Below, piece after piece: positions 36,071 to 47,319 of a DNA stretch of 64,000 bases. Under the pieces are notes generated by a model. It was not told the DNA's origin. It worked only from the letters and a program-made list of their open reading frames with translations, and ran no database searches. The DNA lies in assembly GCA_009801085.1 (NCBI GenBank), contig VNWV01000016.1:62001-126000 (forward strand), read 5' to 3'. The stretch is from Lasiodiplodia sp. COLG20 (taxonomy: Eukaryota; Ascomycota; Dothideomycetes; Botryosphaeriales; Botryosphaeriaceae). The first letter of the stretch is position 1. Every line of letters starts with the position of its first letter. The translations under genes were made by a program, and so were the position numbers.

Positions 36071-37495
36071 ATGTCCGCCCCCGAACCCACCACCACCATC
36101 AACCTCGCACCCCGCAAGCGCCTGCACGCTGCTTCTGCTGCCGCGCCGCTCCCAACCTGGCACGCCGCCCGCACCACCGACCACGCCGGGCAGCCCGCCC
36201 ACGCCGTGTGGTTCGGCAGCTCCCCATCGTCACCACCACCAACCGCGACATCCTTCCAAATCTACATGACCTTCGCCCTACCCGCTGAACCCGATGCCGC
36301 CGCCACCGCCGCGCTGTCAGCCGTACGCCTCCTCATCGGCGGCGGTAGCGGGCTCGATGAGCTGCCCGCGCTGCGCACTAATGGCAGCACCACGTCGACG
36401 TCCCTGTCCACGCGCAGGATCGACGTGTACGCCGGCGTTCCCGACGTGCTGGCGTGCGTGGAGCATCAACGGCGCGAGATCCGGGCGCGGAGTCGGAGCG
36501 CTGCCAGGATCCCCGGGTTCGCGGCGTCGGCGTACGAGAGGCCGAGGGGGTTGGCAGTCGTGCTTACGGCGGAGGTGTGGTTGGAGGAAATGGGAAAGGG
36601 TGTACTAGGGGAGCGGGAGGATGGGCCTTTTTTCGTGTGGTTTCATCGGGCTGGGGGTGGGAAGGTGCGTGTTCCTGAAGACTTGGAGGTTGAGGAGGGT
36701 GGGGAGTTGGCGTTGGAGAGGGTTGAGGTCGAGGCTGTTAGGATAAGGGTGTGGGATGCGGTCGAGGGGGAGATGAGGAGGGTGAGGGTTGAGGATGTTG
36801 TGAATGCTGAAGATGATGAGAGTGCGACGAAGGTGGGGGAAGACGATGGTGAAGGTGGAAAAAAAGGAGGTGCAGCAACTCGTCCAGAGCACCACCTCAA
36901 CATATCTTCAGAGGTTGACACCGCTGGAGACCTTTATATCATCATGGACAACATCCCCAGAGAAACCGTCTCTTACAATGATATAGACCTAAGCTACATC
37001 GTCTACGATCTCAGCGGCAACGACAACCTCACTGAGGTCGCCCACTCTTTCACCTCCTCTCTCCTGTCTCACATCCCCTCCACCACCATCGTTCGCCTCG
37101 AATTTCACCAGGCTCCGACCCTTGCCGCCAGCGTCGAGCGCTGCCACCTTGAGCTGCGCGCACGCCCAGACCTTTGCATCGGCTACCTCGACAACGAATC
37201 CCGCATCTTTCCTTCTAGCCCCAGGATCGAGGCCGCTATCGACAAGCATCGTGCCCACACCCTCGGCGCCGGCCTCCAGATGTCAGGGCTCAGTGTGTTT
37301 ATGGTAGCGCTGGAAAGCAAGAATGAAGACGGCGTGCTGTTAGTGAGAGCAATCCCGGATCTTGGTGCATTGAAGCAGCTGATGGGGAGAAACCCTGATG
37401 ATGAAACCGTGACCGTAGCCAAGGCGGTTGAATTGTTGGTGGGGAGGCCACCGGGGGTGGCGGCCGTGGCGGCGAGGTTGATGGGGAATTCATAA
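36071..37495 (+). CDS. Protein of unknown function, 474 aa
   Basis: Single open frame. I do not recognise a domain. The N-terminal third is Ala/Pro/Thr-rich, a central acidic segment (about residues 195-285) is rich in Glu, Val and Arg, and the C-terminal part has a mixed alpha/beta look ending in ELLVGRPPGVAAVAARL. No signal peptide or transmembrane helix from the chosen Met; an upstream Met at 35948 would add a hydrophobic stretch but is preceded by LysM 3' sequence. Base composition switches sharply inside the gene: the coding strand is C-rich up to about 36500, strongly G-rich at 36560-36860, then C-rich again. The length without stops favours a real gene. Confidence 0.6.
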   Translation: MSAPEPTTTINLAPRKRLHAASAAAPLPTWHAARTTDHAGQPAHAVWFGSSPSSPPPTATSFQIYMTFALPAEPDAAATAALSAVRLLIGGGSGLDELPALRTNGSTTSTSLSTRRIDVYAGVPDVLACVEHQRREIRARSRSAARIPGFAASAYERPRGLAVVLTAEVWLEEMGKGVLGEREDGPFFVWFHRAGGGKVRVPEDLEVEEGGELALERVEVEAVRIRVWDAVEGEMRRVRVEDVVNAEDDESATKVGEDDGEGGKKGGAATRPEHHLNISSEVDTAGDLYIIMDNIPRETVSYNDIDLSYIVYDLSGNDNLTEVAHSFTSSLLSHIPSTTIVRLEFHQAPTLAASVERCHLELRARPDLCIGYLDNESRIFPSSPRIEAAIDKHRAHTLGAGLQMSGLSVFMVALESKNEDGVLLVRAIPDLGALKQLMGRNPDDETVTVAKAVELLVGRPPGVAAVAARLMGNS

Positions 37496-37836
37496 GAGCT
37501 ATTGTTAGATTCAATGAAGGGGAGTGGGTCATTGAGAAACAGGAAGGACTCGGAAAAGCTCAAAGTGCCAGACCACTGGCAAAAAGAATACCAACCGAGA
37601 ATCCCTAATAGGGTGTTCCAAATTGCCAACAAGAATGTGCCCTCGTGAATTTCTTATACGACACAATCTCCATGCTACACCTCCGGAGATTTGCGCTGAG
37701 GAGTTACAAAAAACTGCTATCTGTAGACGACAGAGCTACCGTTTCTGGTGCTGACAGTACTGCTGCTATCCCTTCCACGTGTACGGGTCTTTTCTGTAGA
37801 GTTCTCTTTCGAAAAGCTTTGCTTCAATGCCTACCG
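37496..37836. other. Convergent spacer
   Basis: Lies between the unknown protein and the Zn2Cys6 regulator. Nothing recognised. Confidence 0.5.
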
Positions 37837-40607
37837 CTACAGAAACGAATTATCGAAGCCCACATCCATAATAATATCCAGCCCAGTTCTATCCTGAGAT
37901 GCTCCTATTTCAAACTGTGTACTATCAGCCGCTGTTGGATGCTTATATATATACACAATTGGGCTTACTAATCCATGGAAAATCCCTTGTTCGCCTTCTG
38001 GAAACTGCAGATCATTGGAATCTATGTTACTCTGACGGCTGGTATTCGAAATACTAGGTGCACCGAGTTGGATTCCATTGGACGCGACGCTGCAATCGAT
38101 GCCGGTATCATTCGGTGCTAGGAGTGATGGATCCAAAAGGTCTAGTAGAAGATGGTCCTGCGTGGGTACAAGGTCGCCTGGAATAGAGCGGGCAATCGAT
38201 TGAGTCTCCTACGAGATGTTAATACATTACATGGTCTCAAATGATGACATAACTTGTGGATACCTCGAGCAATCTCTGCTTTTGAAACCCTATGCTATGG
38301 TCGAGCTTTCTGTGGCCTCTCATTGCCTTCTCAAGAATTGCCTCAATTTTGGGACGATCTTCAGCGTCTTGATATAGAGTCAAATAGACAAGGAGGATAG
38401 AAATGGCGCAGAACACGAAATATGATGTTGTCTTGATGGCGAATTAGTAAGTCTTCGCCTCTGGAAAATCGTTTTTGCATCTTACCCAGTATACTGCGTT
38501 GAACGTCTGATCCGTATCTATATCCGCTGCAAACGATGCTAGACGAAGAGCAGCTTGGATGCATTCTCGAACCGGTTCCGTAGGCGGATGATTCGGTGTT
38601 GTTCTTGGATATGTGTGAAGAAATTGGTCAAGAAGGGAGCCGCGATGAATTAAAACAGTCGTGAAATCGTAAGCTGCTCGCACCGTTTTTTGTTGACTAC
38701 TCCTACAGTCAAAAATGCATGCAAATATGCCAAGGCCAGGAGGCTTTCCTACCGCAAGAGAAGCCATGGTACATCATAGAAACATTCTTCCGGGTCCATA
38801 TTCGTTTGTTGCTGTGGATGAAAAAAAGAAGGCGTTTCTTCACACCACTTTTTCAACTCTTGCTGGAACTCGAGCACGAGCTGAGTTTTCCGCTCCTGTG
38901 AGACTTTTAATGCGGGATATAATCCTTTCATAGCTCTGCCAAGGATTCTCGTGAGTCTGACGAATCTTAGCATCCAATGAAAGGTCGATTTGAAGATGAT
39001 CTCTCGCTGCTTCGAAACAAGGCAAGACACTGGAGACCTCTGTGTGCCAACTCACTTGATATGTGCAACAACCCCTGCCGTGATTCTGGTCTCTTGCGGA
39101 CCTAGTGATTCTTCCAGGTGTGGCTTAGGAACCTCAGGATAGCCTATGGTTACTTCGTTCTCATCAATCATCATCGGGCGGCCCAATACGCTAGACAAAT
39201 ACCTGATGATATCTCGGTTAGACAGTCATTCCTCAAAAGCGGAGCTGCTTACCGGTCAAGCATGAACAATGCCCAGAAGACTCCTCGCCGGGAATAGTTC
39301 TCAAGGTCACTGAGACCTGTACTGGACTTATGAAACCCAATCATTTGCCCCAATCGTAGAGCCGAGCCAAGCGTCAGCCAAGCCGAGTTGAACATGTTCA
39401 TCGCCAGCTCAAGCTGACACTATCACCAGGATCGTCAATGGAAGTCGCGATCTGAACTACACTACACCTACTTGTAGAGCATAAGTTTGCAAAACAGTCA
39501 CCGTCGGAGGGAAGGTCGATGCTGCTCTTGTAAGTCTAGGTTTGGCAGCCGAGTATAATTTTCCACTGTGATTTATTAGATCCAACCCCTGGATCGAGCA
39601 GAGACGTGACTCACGCTTTCGCCTTTTGCTCCGGGAGGTCAGTCTTGCGCCACGACGCAAGCCATATGCAACTATTCGACGTCATTCATGCTCCGTGTCC
39701 TCACACAAAGAATTCTTACCCCTGACCAAGCATCATTAGCAAATATGCCGTGAGCGCGTCGTCTTCCCAAACTGCCTTTTCTTCTTTGTAAAAGCGTTCA
39801 AGAAGGTCGTAGGCTTGCGTACGGGGAATAAAACGGTAAGTCCCACAGGCGTGCTGGAAGAGGCAGTCCAGATATTCTCTTGACACTTGCCTTTCTGGGA
39901 GTATAAATCCTGAGGTCCCAGACGGACTTTCCAGGGCTTTTTCTGCCGGGTGAAAGAGGTAACGAGGGAATACTTCACCAATTGAGCTGAGATGATTATA
40001 AACGCTTTTCAAGAATGAATGCACGCTCGTATCCCCTTTTCCCAGGTCAATTTGGGGAACATGTTCCAGTGGATTGTCACGTACCTGTGTCCTCGGGAGT
40101 TGGTGCTGTCGCCCTTTCGGCCGGGCTTGGCTCAATGCGTGTAGTATCTACATTTGGGGTTTCGTTTTGGTCATGCACTCCTGAGGAGATGTTTCGCGAG
40201 CCATGACCGGGAGTTGACACTGACTCCACACTGGCAGACTTCAAATAATTAATTCAGTATCCTAGAAAAGCCGGATTACGGTAGACGCTACCCGTTTACG
40301 CTTCGCGACGCGGTGATAAGAAGAATTGTAGGTGCAATCTAGGACAAAACGGCACATTAGAAGGTCGCAGATCAGCCTTCATGCAAGGGACTGACCTGCA
40401 TCTGCACTCGTGCACCGTCGACAGGGCTGTTGATATTAGTGCACGTTAATCACGAGAGGTATCTGGGCAACTGCTGGCAACACTTACTTTTGTGCCGTCG
40501 CATCTAGCTCTCCTCTTCTTGCATCGATCACAGGCCCGGGTGACGTATTTCTTCTTGGTCAGCGAAACACCTAAAGCCCCGCTTTGAACAACTTCTGGTG
40601 ATGGCAT
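37837..40607 (-). CDS. Zn2Cys6 transcription factor with fungal-specific TF domain
   Basis: Regulator with an N-terminal zinc cluster assembled over three exons: CDRCKKRRARCDGTK, then PCRRCTSADAD, then CTYNSSYHRVAKRKR (C6 spacing intact). A Ser/Pro-rich linker follows, then a middle-homology region with FWALFMLDRYLSSVLGRP, the signature of the fungal-specific TF domain. At least ten short introns are needed, and I followed the frame through them from the ATG at 40607 to a helical segment near 38300; each junction keeps phase. The C-terminal exon ending at 37837 is the least certain part. The position next to aldolase, transporter, SDR and hydratase genes suggests it could control that group. 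Confidence 0.82.
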
Positions 40608-40802
40608 GACGCAATCACAAGGGCATGATAGCTAAAATTGAAGGTGGTGGAGAGCATGCGATGGGAATGGCGGTGTAACGGCTATAGTCTGGCACGTGGG
40701 TGACGTCCCATGTATATGAGATCGTTGGACATGAAATGATATTGGAATGACCCCTCCCGGAGTGATCAGCCATAACCTCGGCTATTTGTGCAGCTGCCCG
40801 GA

Positions 40803-41746
40803 TCATTGAGCCCTTCCGGCAGATTTCAGAACTTCAACCATCAGTCGTTCTATCCCTCCCGAATAAGCCTCTACAGCTTCCATATGCAGCTTCGTGAGCT
40901 CGACCTTGCCAACATTCTCCTCCAAGTATCTGTGATATTCATACCGTACATTCTTGTTCTGATTGACTTTGACCATCCCAAGCGACATGCCAACACGAAC
41001 CATATCGTCTGAGAGAGGGTGCGTTCCATGTAACACTAAAGGAGTAGTCTCGCCAAGCGCAGCATGAATGTCTCGCAACCGGTCCAACTGCCAGTGTTTC
41101 TCTGCACCGCCGGGCGGGTAGGGCCCATGGACATTCCCGAAGCTCGGCGCTAGGAAGTGAACCCCTGTCTCCTCCACAAAGCGCTTCGCCATGTCCGGAT
41201 CCGTCAACACGCTCTCCAGATCTGTTGCGAGCAGTCCATCTTCAAGTCCTTCCATCCTGCCCAGCTCCGCCTCGATTGTAATGTTTTTTTCCTTTGCCCT
41301 GTCTACGACTGACTTGACAAACTTGATGTTTTCATCTTCGTCGAACATTGAGCCATCGACCATGATGGAGTCAAATGTACACTCCAAAGCCTTATCGACG
41401 TCCTCCGGCTTGAGGCAGTGGTCTAGATGGACGGCGATCGGGACGGAGGCAGCGTGCGCGGCCTCAGCTGCGAACCTGATGAACGCTGGACCTTGAAAGT
41501 TCATACTCCAGGGGAAGAACTGGATTATGGCTGGAGAGCGACACCTCTCTGCCGCGCGGATGACAGCCAACACACCATCGGTGTTGTACCTGCGAGGTCA
41601 GTACATTTCTTTTTTTTTTTTGAACAAGCCTTGAGCTTCCTATGATATTTCACTTACACGCAAAACCCACCGATCGCATAGCCTCCCTTCTTTGCATTAT
41701 GAATAATCTGCCACGTACGATTGTTGGTCGGGTATTCAGATGCCAT
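40803..41746 (-). CDS. Class II ketose-bisphosphate aldolase family protein
   Basis: Zn-dependent aldol cleavage of a phosphorylated keto sugar or related acid is expected from the family. Exons 41658-41746 and 40803-41589 give 291 aa, the usual length. Seen: YNTDGVLAVIRAAE near the N-terminus, the metal and catalytic region VHLDHC, DGS (SIMVDGSMFDEDENI), IEAELGRMEGLEDG, and SFGNVHGPY followed by LVLHGTHPL. In the family the third zinc His lies in a GGSG-containing C-terminal segment; here HGTHP occupies that place, so substrate preference may differ from standard fructose-bisphosphate aldolase. Initiation at the ATG 41746 leaves a short first exon with the typical KGGYAIGGFCV strand. Confidence 0.87.
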
Positions 41747-42290
41747 GTCTGTAGATCTTGGTTTGGCAGAAAATTATCTAGTGATATGCATTTATAATCC
41801 GCGCAGTCTTCAAAGCTTACACATCTAGACCGAGTAACTGGGACGATTCCGACGGACACTACGGCGTAGGCATTAAATTCCGAAACCCAGTGTCGGAATT
41901 CGCAATTCCGAAAAACTGTGACAGAACCGGGAATTCCGAGATCACGTGTCCGAAATCCAGTTGCCGGAAAATCGAGTGTCTTTCTCCACAGTCTACTGCC
42001 TCTCAACCCGAGAGACACTTTTTGAGTAAATCATCGGATAGACACCATGCATGTTTATAGGGTAACTCTAGATTTAATTGAACCACGATCGTTTTCATGA
42101 AATAGGCAGCTTTTTAATCTCACGCAACCCGCGCAGTATCTTTAGAGAATAGCTCAATATCTAACAACTATTGACTAGCAGATGATGGTCTTTTGATTTG
42201 GTTTGAAGTTAAGGAGTACGACCAGGTATATCCGTATTGACCCTCCCACCCCGAAGTCGCACATCTGCTTCAGATGGAATCTATCTGCTC
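41747..42290. promoter_or_regulatory. Aldolase upstream region with repeated TCCGAAA elements
   Basis: The aldolase promoter lies here, and the transporter's 3' end follows. Three related 13-16 bp elements of the form TCCGAAAnnC(A)GTG/GTT occur at about 41879-41892, 41907-41920 and 41949-41963, interleaved with GGAATTC-type palindromes. No ORF of note. Confidence 0.55.
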
Positions 42291-44040
42291 CTACAGAGTG
42301 TACCTGAATAGAGGCGAACGATCGCCCATGGCATCTAGCTCCTCTTGTGTGTACTTCCCGCGAACTTCACTCTCTGTCATCTTGGCCCGTTTTTGGTTCT
42401 CGCGCCAGTAACCGAACTCTAAAGCGAAGCAGCTCAAAATACCCAGAGCGGCAAAGCCAAAGGATGCACCGTATCCAGAAGGATATGTGGGCTTCTCCTT
42501 GTCGACGTAGATGTAACTGCCAATGATGCCGCCGATGTTTCCCATACTTATCATGAAGGCAATTCCCTGGGCTTTTTTTGTTGGCCCAGCGAGATTGTTG
42601 ACAGTCCATGCGTTTCCACCGGGATTGATTGGATACAACCCCACGCATGCGAGCATGACAGCAAAGTAACAGGCCCCAATGTTATCCTGTATGTTCTCAG
42701 ACTTGGCGAAGAGTATTGCAAAAGCCACCACGACAAGCAGCTGTGGTCCGACGATGAAGGGCATACGCCATTTAAAACGATCTGATAGAATGGCCGAGGA
42801 ATAAGCAGAGATCGCGCCGACAAAGTATGGTGGTATGGTTAAGAGCTGTGCTTTCGCACTCGTGAACCCCATATTGGCGATTATCTGAGGCATGGAGAAC
42901 TTGAGGCCGTAGTTGGGCGCCGTGTTCGACCAGTACACGAAACCTTGGAGGTAGAGCTGCCAGTCGAAGAGGACTGAGCGCACGATCTGCCATTTCCGGG
43001 TCTTTTCCTGCTCTTTTATTCTCTTTGTGCTGCCATGTGCCGCAATTTGACGAAGTTCTAAATACTTCATCTCATCCGGCTCGAGCCATCCTCCAGACAG
43101 GGCAGGGACGTCTATCAGACAGAAGACGCACAGAACTCCGGCTGCGACGGATGCGATACCTTCCAAGAGGAAGATCCATCGCCAGCCTTCGAGTCCAGCA
43201 ACACCGTCCATCTTGGCTATCGCAAAGGCCAGTAGCCCTGAGAAAGCACCGGCCAGAGCGCTTCCGCAGTAAAATGCCGCTATCCTGGCTTGTGTTTCTC
43301 CCGGAAGGTACCATCTTGAAATTATGTACACGGCGCCAGGAAAGAAACCGGCCCTTGACGAAGTATCAGCTTCAGTCGATGTTCTTGAAGAGATGTACTC
43401 ACTCGCATGCACCGAGGAAGAATCGCGTGACCACAAGGCCGGCGAAGTTTTGAACAATACCAGTGAGGGTCATGACGACACCCCAGGACATCATTAAACT
43501 ACCTATGTAGTATGATGGGCGTTTGGTGCGCATGATAATCGAGTTGCTGGGGACCTCTATGAGATTGTCGTTAGAGACACAACTGCAGCAGGCAATAACT
43601 TCGTTGGCTTACCCAATAAAATATATGGTATGAAGAAGATACTCAGTGCGACGTTGTACTCAGTCCCGGTGAGTTTCAGATCATCTGCAAGCCCTTCAAT
43701 TCTTGCATTGCCTAGTCGCGCTCTTAGTGATGCATTCACACATGTAGCAACTGGCCCTTACCAATATTGGCGCGGTCGATGTACGATATGAGATAGAGGA
43801 GCGTTAGAAGGGGGACAAGTCGCCAGTCGATCTGTGACAGAAACATCAGCCTCAATATAAAGGACCACTAAGGTCATTTCCCACCTTTCGAATAAGTTTC
43901 TTTCGACGAGAATCATCGAACGAGGCCAGGAACCGAAGGTCATCTTCGGTAAGATCTGGGTTGCTTGTGGGAGCTACGGCTTCCAACCTTTCCGCTTGGA
44001 ACTCGATCTCATTCTTTTTATCCTTCGTGTCCTCAACCAT
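42291..44040 (-). CDS. MFS transporter, anion:cation symporter (allantoate permease) family
   Basis: Plasma-membrane uptake of an organic anion such as a carboxylate or vitamin is typical of this family. Exons 43885-44040, 43762-43831, 43613-43711, 43403-43556 and 42291-43353 give 513 aa. Twelve hydrophobic helices can be placed. Signature pieces: the cytoplasmic N-terminus ending RKKLIRKIDWRLVPLL, YIDRANIGNARIEGL, FLGACEAGFFPGAVYI, and a central loop with EQEKTRKWQIVRSVLFDWQLYL. The N-terminus lacks a signal peptide, as usual. An upstream Met at 44157 would extend it with unconserved sequence. The substrate cannot be read from the sequence; the neighbours suggest a sugar acid or aromatic or aliphatic acid. 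Confidence 0.9.
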
Positions 44041-44690
44041 GTTTGGAAAGGCTGTGAACAATAGGCGACTGTTGATGCTTTGTTGAGACTCAGGAGAGAG
44101 GCGTGAGGGGTTTTTGGGAAGGACTTTTTGACCCTCTAGCTGCTCTCGGCCGAGCAAGGTGATCGGAAATACTTGAGGTAAGGCTTGCTACACGCCACTC
44201 GCAGAAATGGAAAAGGTTTCCAACGGATGTCAGAAAGCTCATAGTGACTGTACATACATTTCTACTGCTTTCTAGTCTGTCCATTCTTCCTGCCGAAGCG
44301 AGGCTTCAGGTATTATTGTACTTTTATTGAGTTTTTGAAGATTGACTGTTCTCTAAATCGACCAAGGCCTGGATTTTTGGCGTCAGACTTTCGAATATCG
44401 TGAAAAGGAAATCCCGTCGGACATAAGAAATCGTGAGGAAGACATTCTGTCGGACATAAGATGTCGTGAAGAAGACATTCCGTCGGACATAAGAAGTCGT
44501 GAAGAAGAAATTCCGTCGGAAATGAGAAGAAGTCGCCGCTTCGGAAAACACGGAATTTACGCAAACACATTTCACCGCGCGTCTTACATTTATATTTATT
44601 CAACTACGACAATGAAGACACTTCCAAGGACAGCATCACTAAGTCAACGGTGACACGCCAACAGAAAACTTCCACTCGGAGCGGCTTGAA
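44041..44690. promoter_or_regulatory. Divergent spacer between transporter and SDR
   Basis: 650-bp head-to-head spacer. It contains a 33-bp minisatellite at 44414-44535. An open frame over the minisatellite (44313-44603, minus) encodes an 11-residue repeat but has no other gene-like feature. Confidence 0.6.
44414..44535. repeat. 33-bp minisatellite, about 3.7 copies
   Basis: Units 44414-44446, 44447-44479 and 44480-44512 are 33 bp each, then a partial unit to 44535. Each carries CGTCGGACATAAGA and TCGTGAAGAAGA with few substitutions. The first three units have no indels. Confidence 0.9.
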
Positions 44691-45631
44691 ATGGCAGAGG
44701 AAGAATTGGTCGCATCTTACCCTGACCTTTCTGGCAAGGTCGTTCTCTGTATGAATCATTCCAATCTAACCTTCGCCAGCTGCTGATCAGTCACAGTGAC
44801 GGGAATCGGCCAGACAGGAGATCAGGAGATGTGGGGAAATGGCGCAGCCACTGCTCGAGTGCTCGCCCGGCAAGGTGCCAAAATATTCGGCTGCGACTTG
44901 CACCTCAACGCCGCCCAGCACACAGCTGAAAGGATTCGGGCTGAGGGAGCCGAGGTTACTGTTGCGGCGGCGGATGTTACAGATGAGACTAGCGTTAAGG
45001 CACTGGTCAACGCATGTCTGGCAAAGTATGGTCGGATCGACATTCTTGTGAAGTGAGCCTTTCTTTTTTTCACCCGTTTTTCTTCCAGCGCCACGTTACT
45101 AACCACTAATCCTCTAGCAATGTCGGGCGGTCTGAACCTGGTGGTCCTGCTGAGATGGAGCCTCGCATTTGGGATGCACAGACTAATGTGAACCTGAAGT
45201 CTGTTTATCTCTGCTGCCACCATGTATTGCCCTTGATGGAAGCACAAGGCTCAGGCGTTGTCGTGAACGTATCGTCGATAGCGGGTATGCGGTACATCGG
45301 CAAGCCCCAGGTTGCATATTCGGCTACAAAGGCTGCAGTCATCCAATTCACCAAGGCAACTGCGGTCTTGTATGCAGCGAAAGGGATTCGAATGAACGTT
45401 GTTGTGCCTGGGCTCATGCACACTCCTCTCGTTGGCATGCTTGCAGACAAATACGCAGGTGGTGACCTGGAAGGATTCAAGGCAAAGCGCAACAAACAAG
45501 TGCCAATGGGAAAGATGGGAAATTCATTCGATGTTGCCTACACCGCAGCATTTCTAGCTTCTTCTCAAAGTCGATACATTACTGGCCAGAAAATAGTAGT
45601 TGACGGTGGTATAACTTCATCAACAGGCTAG
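44691..45631 (+). CDS. Short-chain dehydrogenase/reductase
   Basis: NAD(P)-dependent oxidoreductase. Exons 44691-44748, 44797-45052 and 45118-45631 give 275 aa. The cofactor-binding strand GKVVLLTGIGQTGDQ has the TGxxxGxG-like loop with an extended QTGDQEMWGNG variation. Then NNVGR (after the second intron), VNVSSIAGM with the catalytic Ser, YSATK with Tyr and Lys, and the terminal GQKIVVDGGIT. Head-to-head with the ACS transporter and near a class II aldolase and an enoyl-CoA hydratase, suggesting a shared catabolic route; the substrate is unknown. Confidence 0.9.
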
Positions 45632-46431
45632 ATGGCTAGATGGTTCAAGCCTAGGTAGATAGATAGTCTATTCTATCTTTTCATAAAACCTACTTCTGCT
45701 GGTTAGCCGTGTAGAAAATGTAGCCGGGGTACCTTGACCTAGGCGGCATACGTGATGGGGATACGAGGAATGCTGACGCCAACGAAAGCGAGCTTGTTGG
45801 CGTCGGTGGTCGTGATCGTGAGTGTGACGGTTTAGACCGTCACACCTGCTTCATGTGGGTGTGGTTTACATAAAGCTCATTCATGAGAAAGTAGCTATAC
45901 ATTACGTCGACAACTCTTACAAGAATCACCTACTCACGAGAGGATCGGTATGTAAAAAGCGGTTGTTCGTAAAGTCAATCATGGAACGGCGGTAATCGTG
46001 GTGTGGTAAAGATAGCTATGGCATGGCAGCTGTCACTCCGAATGCAACGACGTGGCAGACGGCTATGCAGATGACACGGAGGGCTCGGCGATGAGGTGTC
46101 CCGGCACGGCTATTTTCCGTCCATGCTTTCAAAACCATAAGAAAGCCCCAAAGGCCACCTGCGGCAGTAGCCGAATTGCGGAGCCTGACTTGCCGTTGGT
46201 GGTAGAGGTCATCCTGCGGTTTGGAAGCGGGATATTTGTAGTGCAAAAAGAAACAAGCAATCTTCCAGAGCTGCGCACCTACGATGGTGGAAATTAATTT
46301 GAGTTCGTTTTTTTTCGCGCTGTATAGTTTGAATTTTAATAAATTCTTTTGTGATTACATTGAGTGGAGATAGAGGTCTTTTTTCACAGAAATGAAGCGG
46401 CCCTGGCTTAATACGCTATTTTGAATAGTAA
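45632..46431. other. 800-bp convergent spacer
   Basis: No gene I can support. A 76-codon open frame on the minus strand (46016-46246) has a hydrophobic C-terminal stretch but no start context or homologous motif. Short TAGA/GATA-like runs occur right after the SDR stop (45640-45680). Confidence 0.5.
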
Positions 46432-47319
46432 CTAGAGCATACTCTTCCACATTTTCCGGTACCTATCCGTTCTTCCCGGGTTATCTCTAGCTGAAACAGC
46501 CGCCTTGAAGCCTTCTTTCTGCGCCATCTGCTGGAATGCCACTCCTTCGGGAGAATTCCTCGTGATGCCATCAAATACAGTCGCTAACCTCTGCGCACTC
46601 GCCACCTGCGGCTCAATAAAACCGTTCACCACCTGCTTAGACATCCATAGTTGATTGCTGGGAACACTCTTGATGCGGTCCACAAGAAGTTGCGTCGTCT
46701 CCTCGAGATGAGCACGTGGCACAGCCTTGATAACAAGCCCAATGGCCTCAGCTTCTTTCCCACTGATCAAGTCCCCTGTAAAAAGCATCCTCTTTGCCTT
46801 TTCGGCGCCGATCCGAGCCGTCCACATGGCCGTTGTGGGACAGCCCCAAACACGGCTCGGCGGGTACCCGATGCGCGCGTCGTCGGCCATGACCACCAGG
46901 TCGCAGCTCAGCGCGATGTCGCTGCCGCCCGCCACCGCGGCGCCGTGGACCTGAGCTACGGTCGGTTTGCGGCTGTGAAAGAGCTCCGCGAAGCATGCAG
47001 TGTATTCGCCCATGATGCGGTAGTCCTCCAGGGGATCGTATCCGTTGCGCAGATCCTGGCTGCCGCCGGTCTGCCCGCGCTCGGCTCGCTCGGCATAGGC
47101 CTGGAGGTCGTAGCCTCCGCAGAAGCCTGCGCCGTTACCTTTGACGACGATGATATGGACATTTCGGTCTTCGTTGGCTCGACGGACAGCAGAGCGGATC
47201 TCGTATGGCATGCGCTCATCGATAGCGTTCAGATGCGCAGGACGGTTCAAGATGATGAACGCCGTCTTTCCGTCAGCAGAGGTTTCGTAGAGGATGGATT
47301 TGAAAGCTTTCTCTTCCAT
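46432..47319 (-). CDS. Enoyl-CoA hydratase/isomerase family (crotonase)
   Basis: Acts on an acyl-CoA thioester, hydrating, isomerising or cleaving it. 295 aa in one exon. The crotonase core is clear: ILNRPAHLNAIDERM near residues 24-38, the oxyanion-hole strand GFCGGYDLQAYAER, the second oxyanion segment KPTVAQVHGAAVAGGSDIALSCD, and the GYPPSRVWGCP loop. The usual catalytic Glu of classical hydratases near AGGxxELA is replaced in this segment by Asp (AGGSDIALS), so a strict hydratase role is not assured. No peroxisomal SKL or N-terminal targeting peptide is visible. Its position suggests work with the SDR, aldolase and transporter. Confidence 0.88.
   Translation of the reverse strand: MEEKAFKSILYETSADGKTAFIILNRPAHLNAIDERMPYEIRSAVRRANEDRNVHIIVVKGNGAGFCGGYDLQAYAERAERGQTGGSQDLRNGYDPLEDYRIMGEYTACFAELFHSRKPTVAQVHGAAVAGGSDIALSCDLVVMADDARIGYPPSRVWGCPTTAMWTARIGAEKAKRMLFTGDLISGKEAEAIGLVIKAVPRAHLEETTQLLVDRIKSVPSNQLWMSKQVVNGFIEPQVASAQRLATVFDGITRNSPEGVAFQQMAQKEGFKAAVSARDNPGRTDRYRKMWKSML

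Noticed and set aside
38300..40300. Regulator at 37.8-40.6 kb looking fragmented into many short ORFs
   Set aside because: The fragments join in phase across many small introns, and the zinc cluster and TF domain are complete.
44313..44603. ORF encoding an 11-residue repeat over the minisatellite
   Set aside because: The 33-bp period explains the open frame; no gene context.
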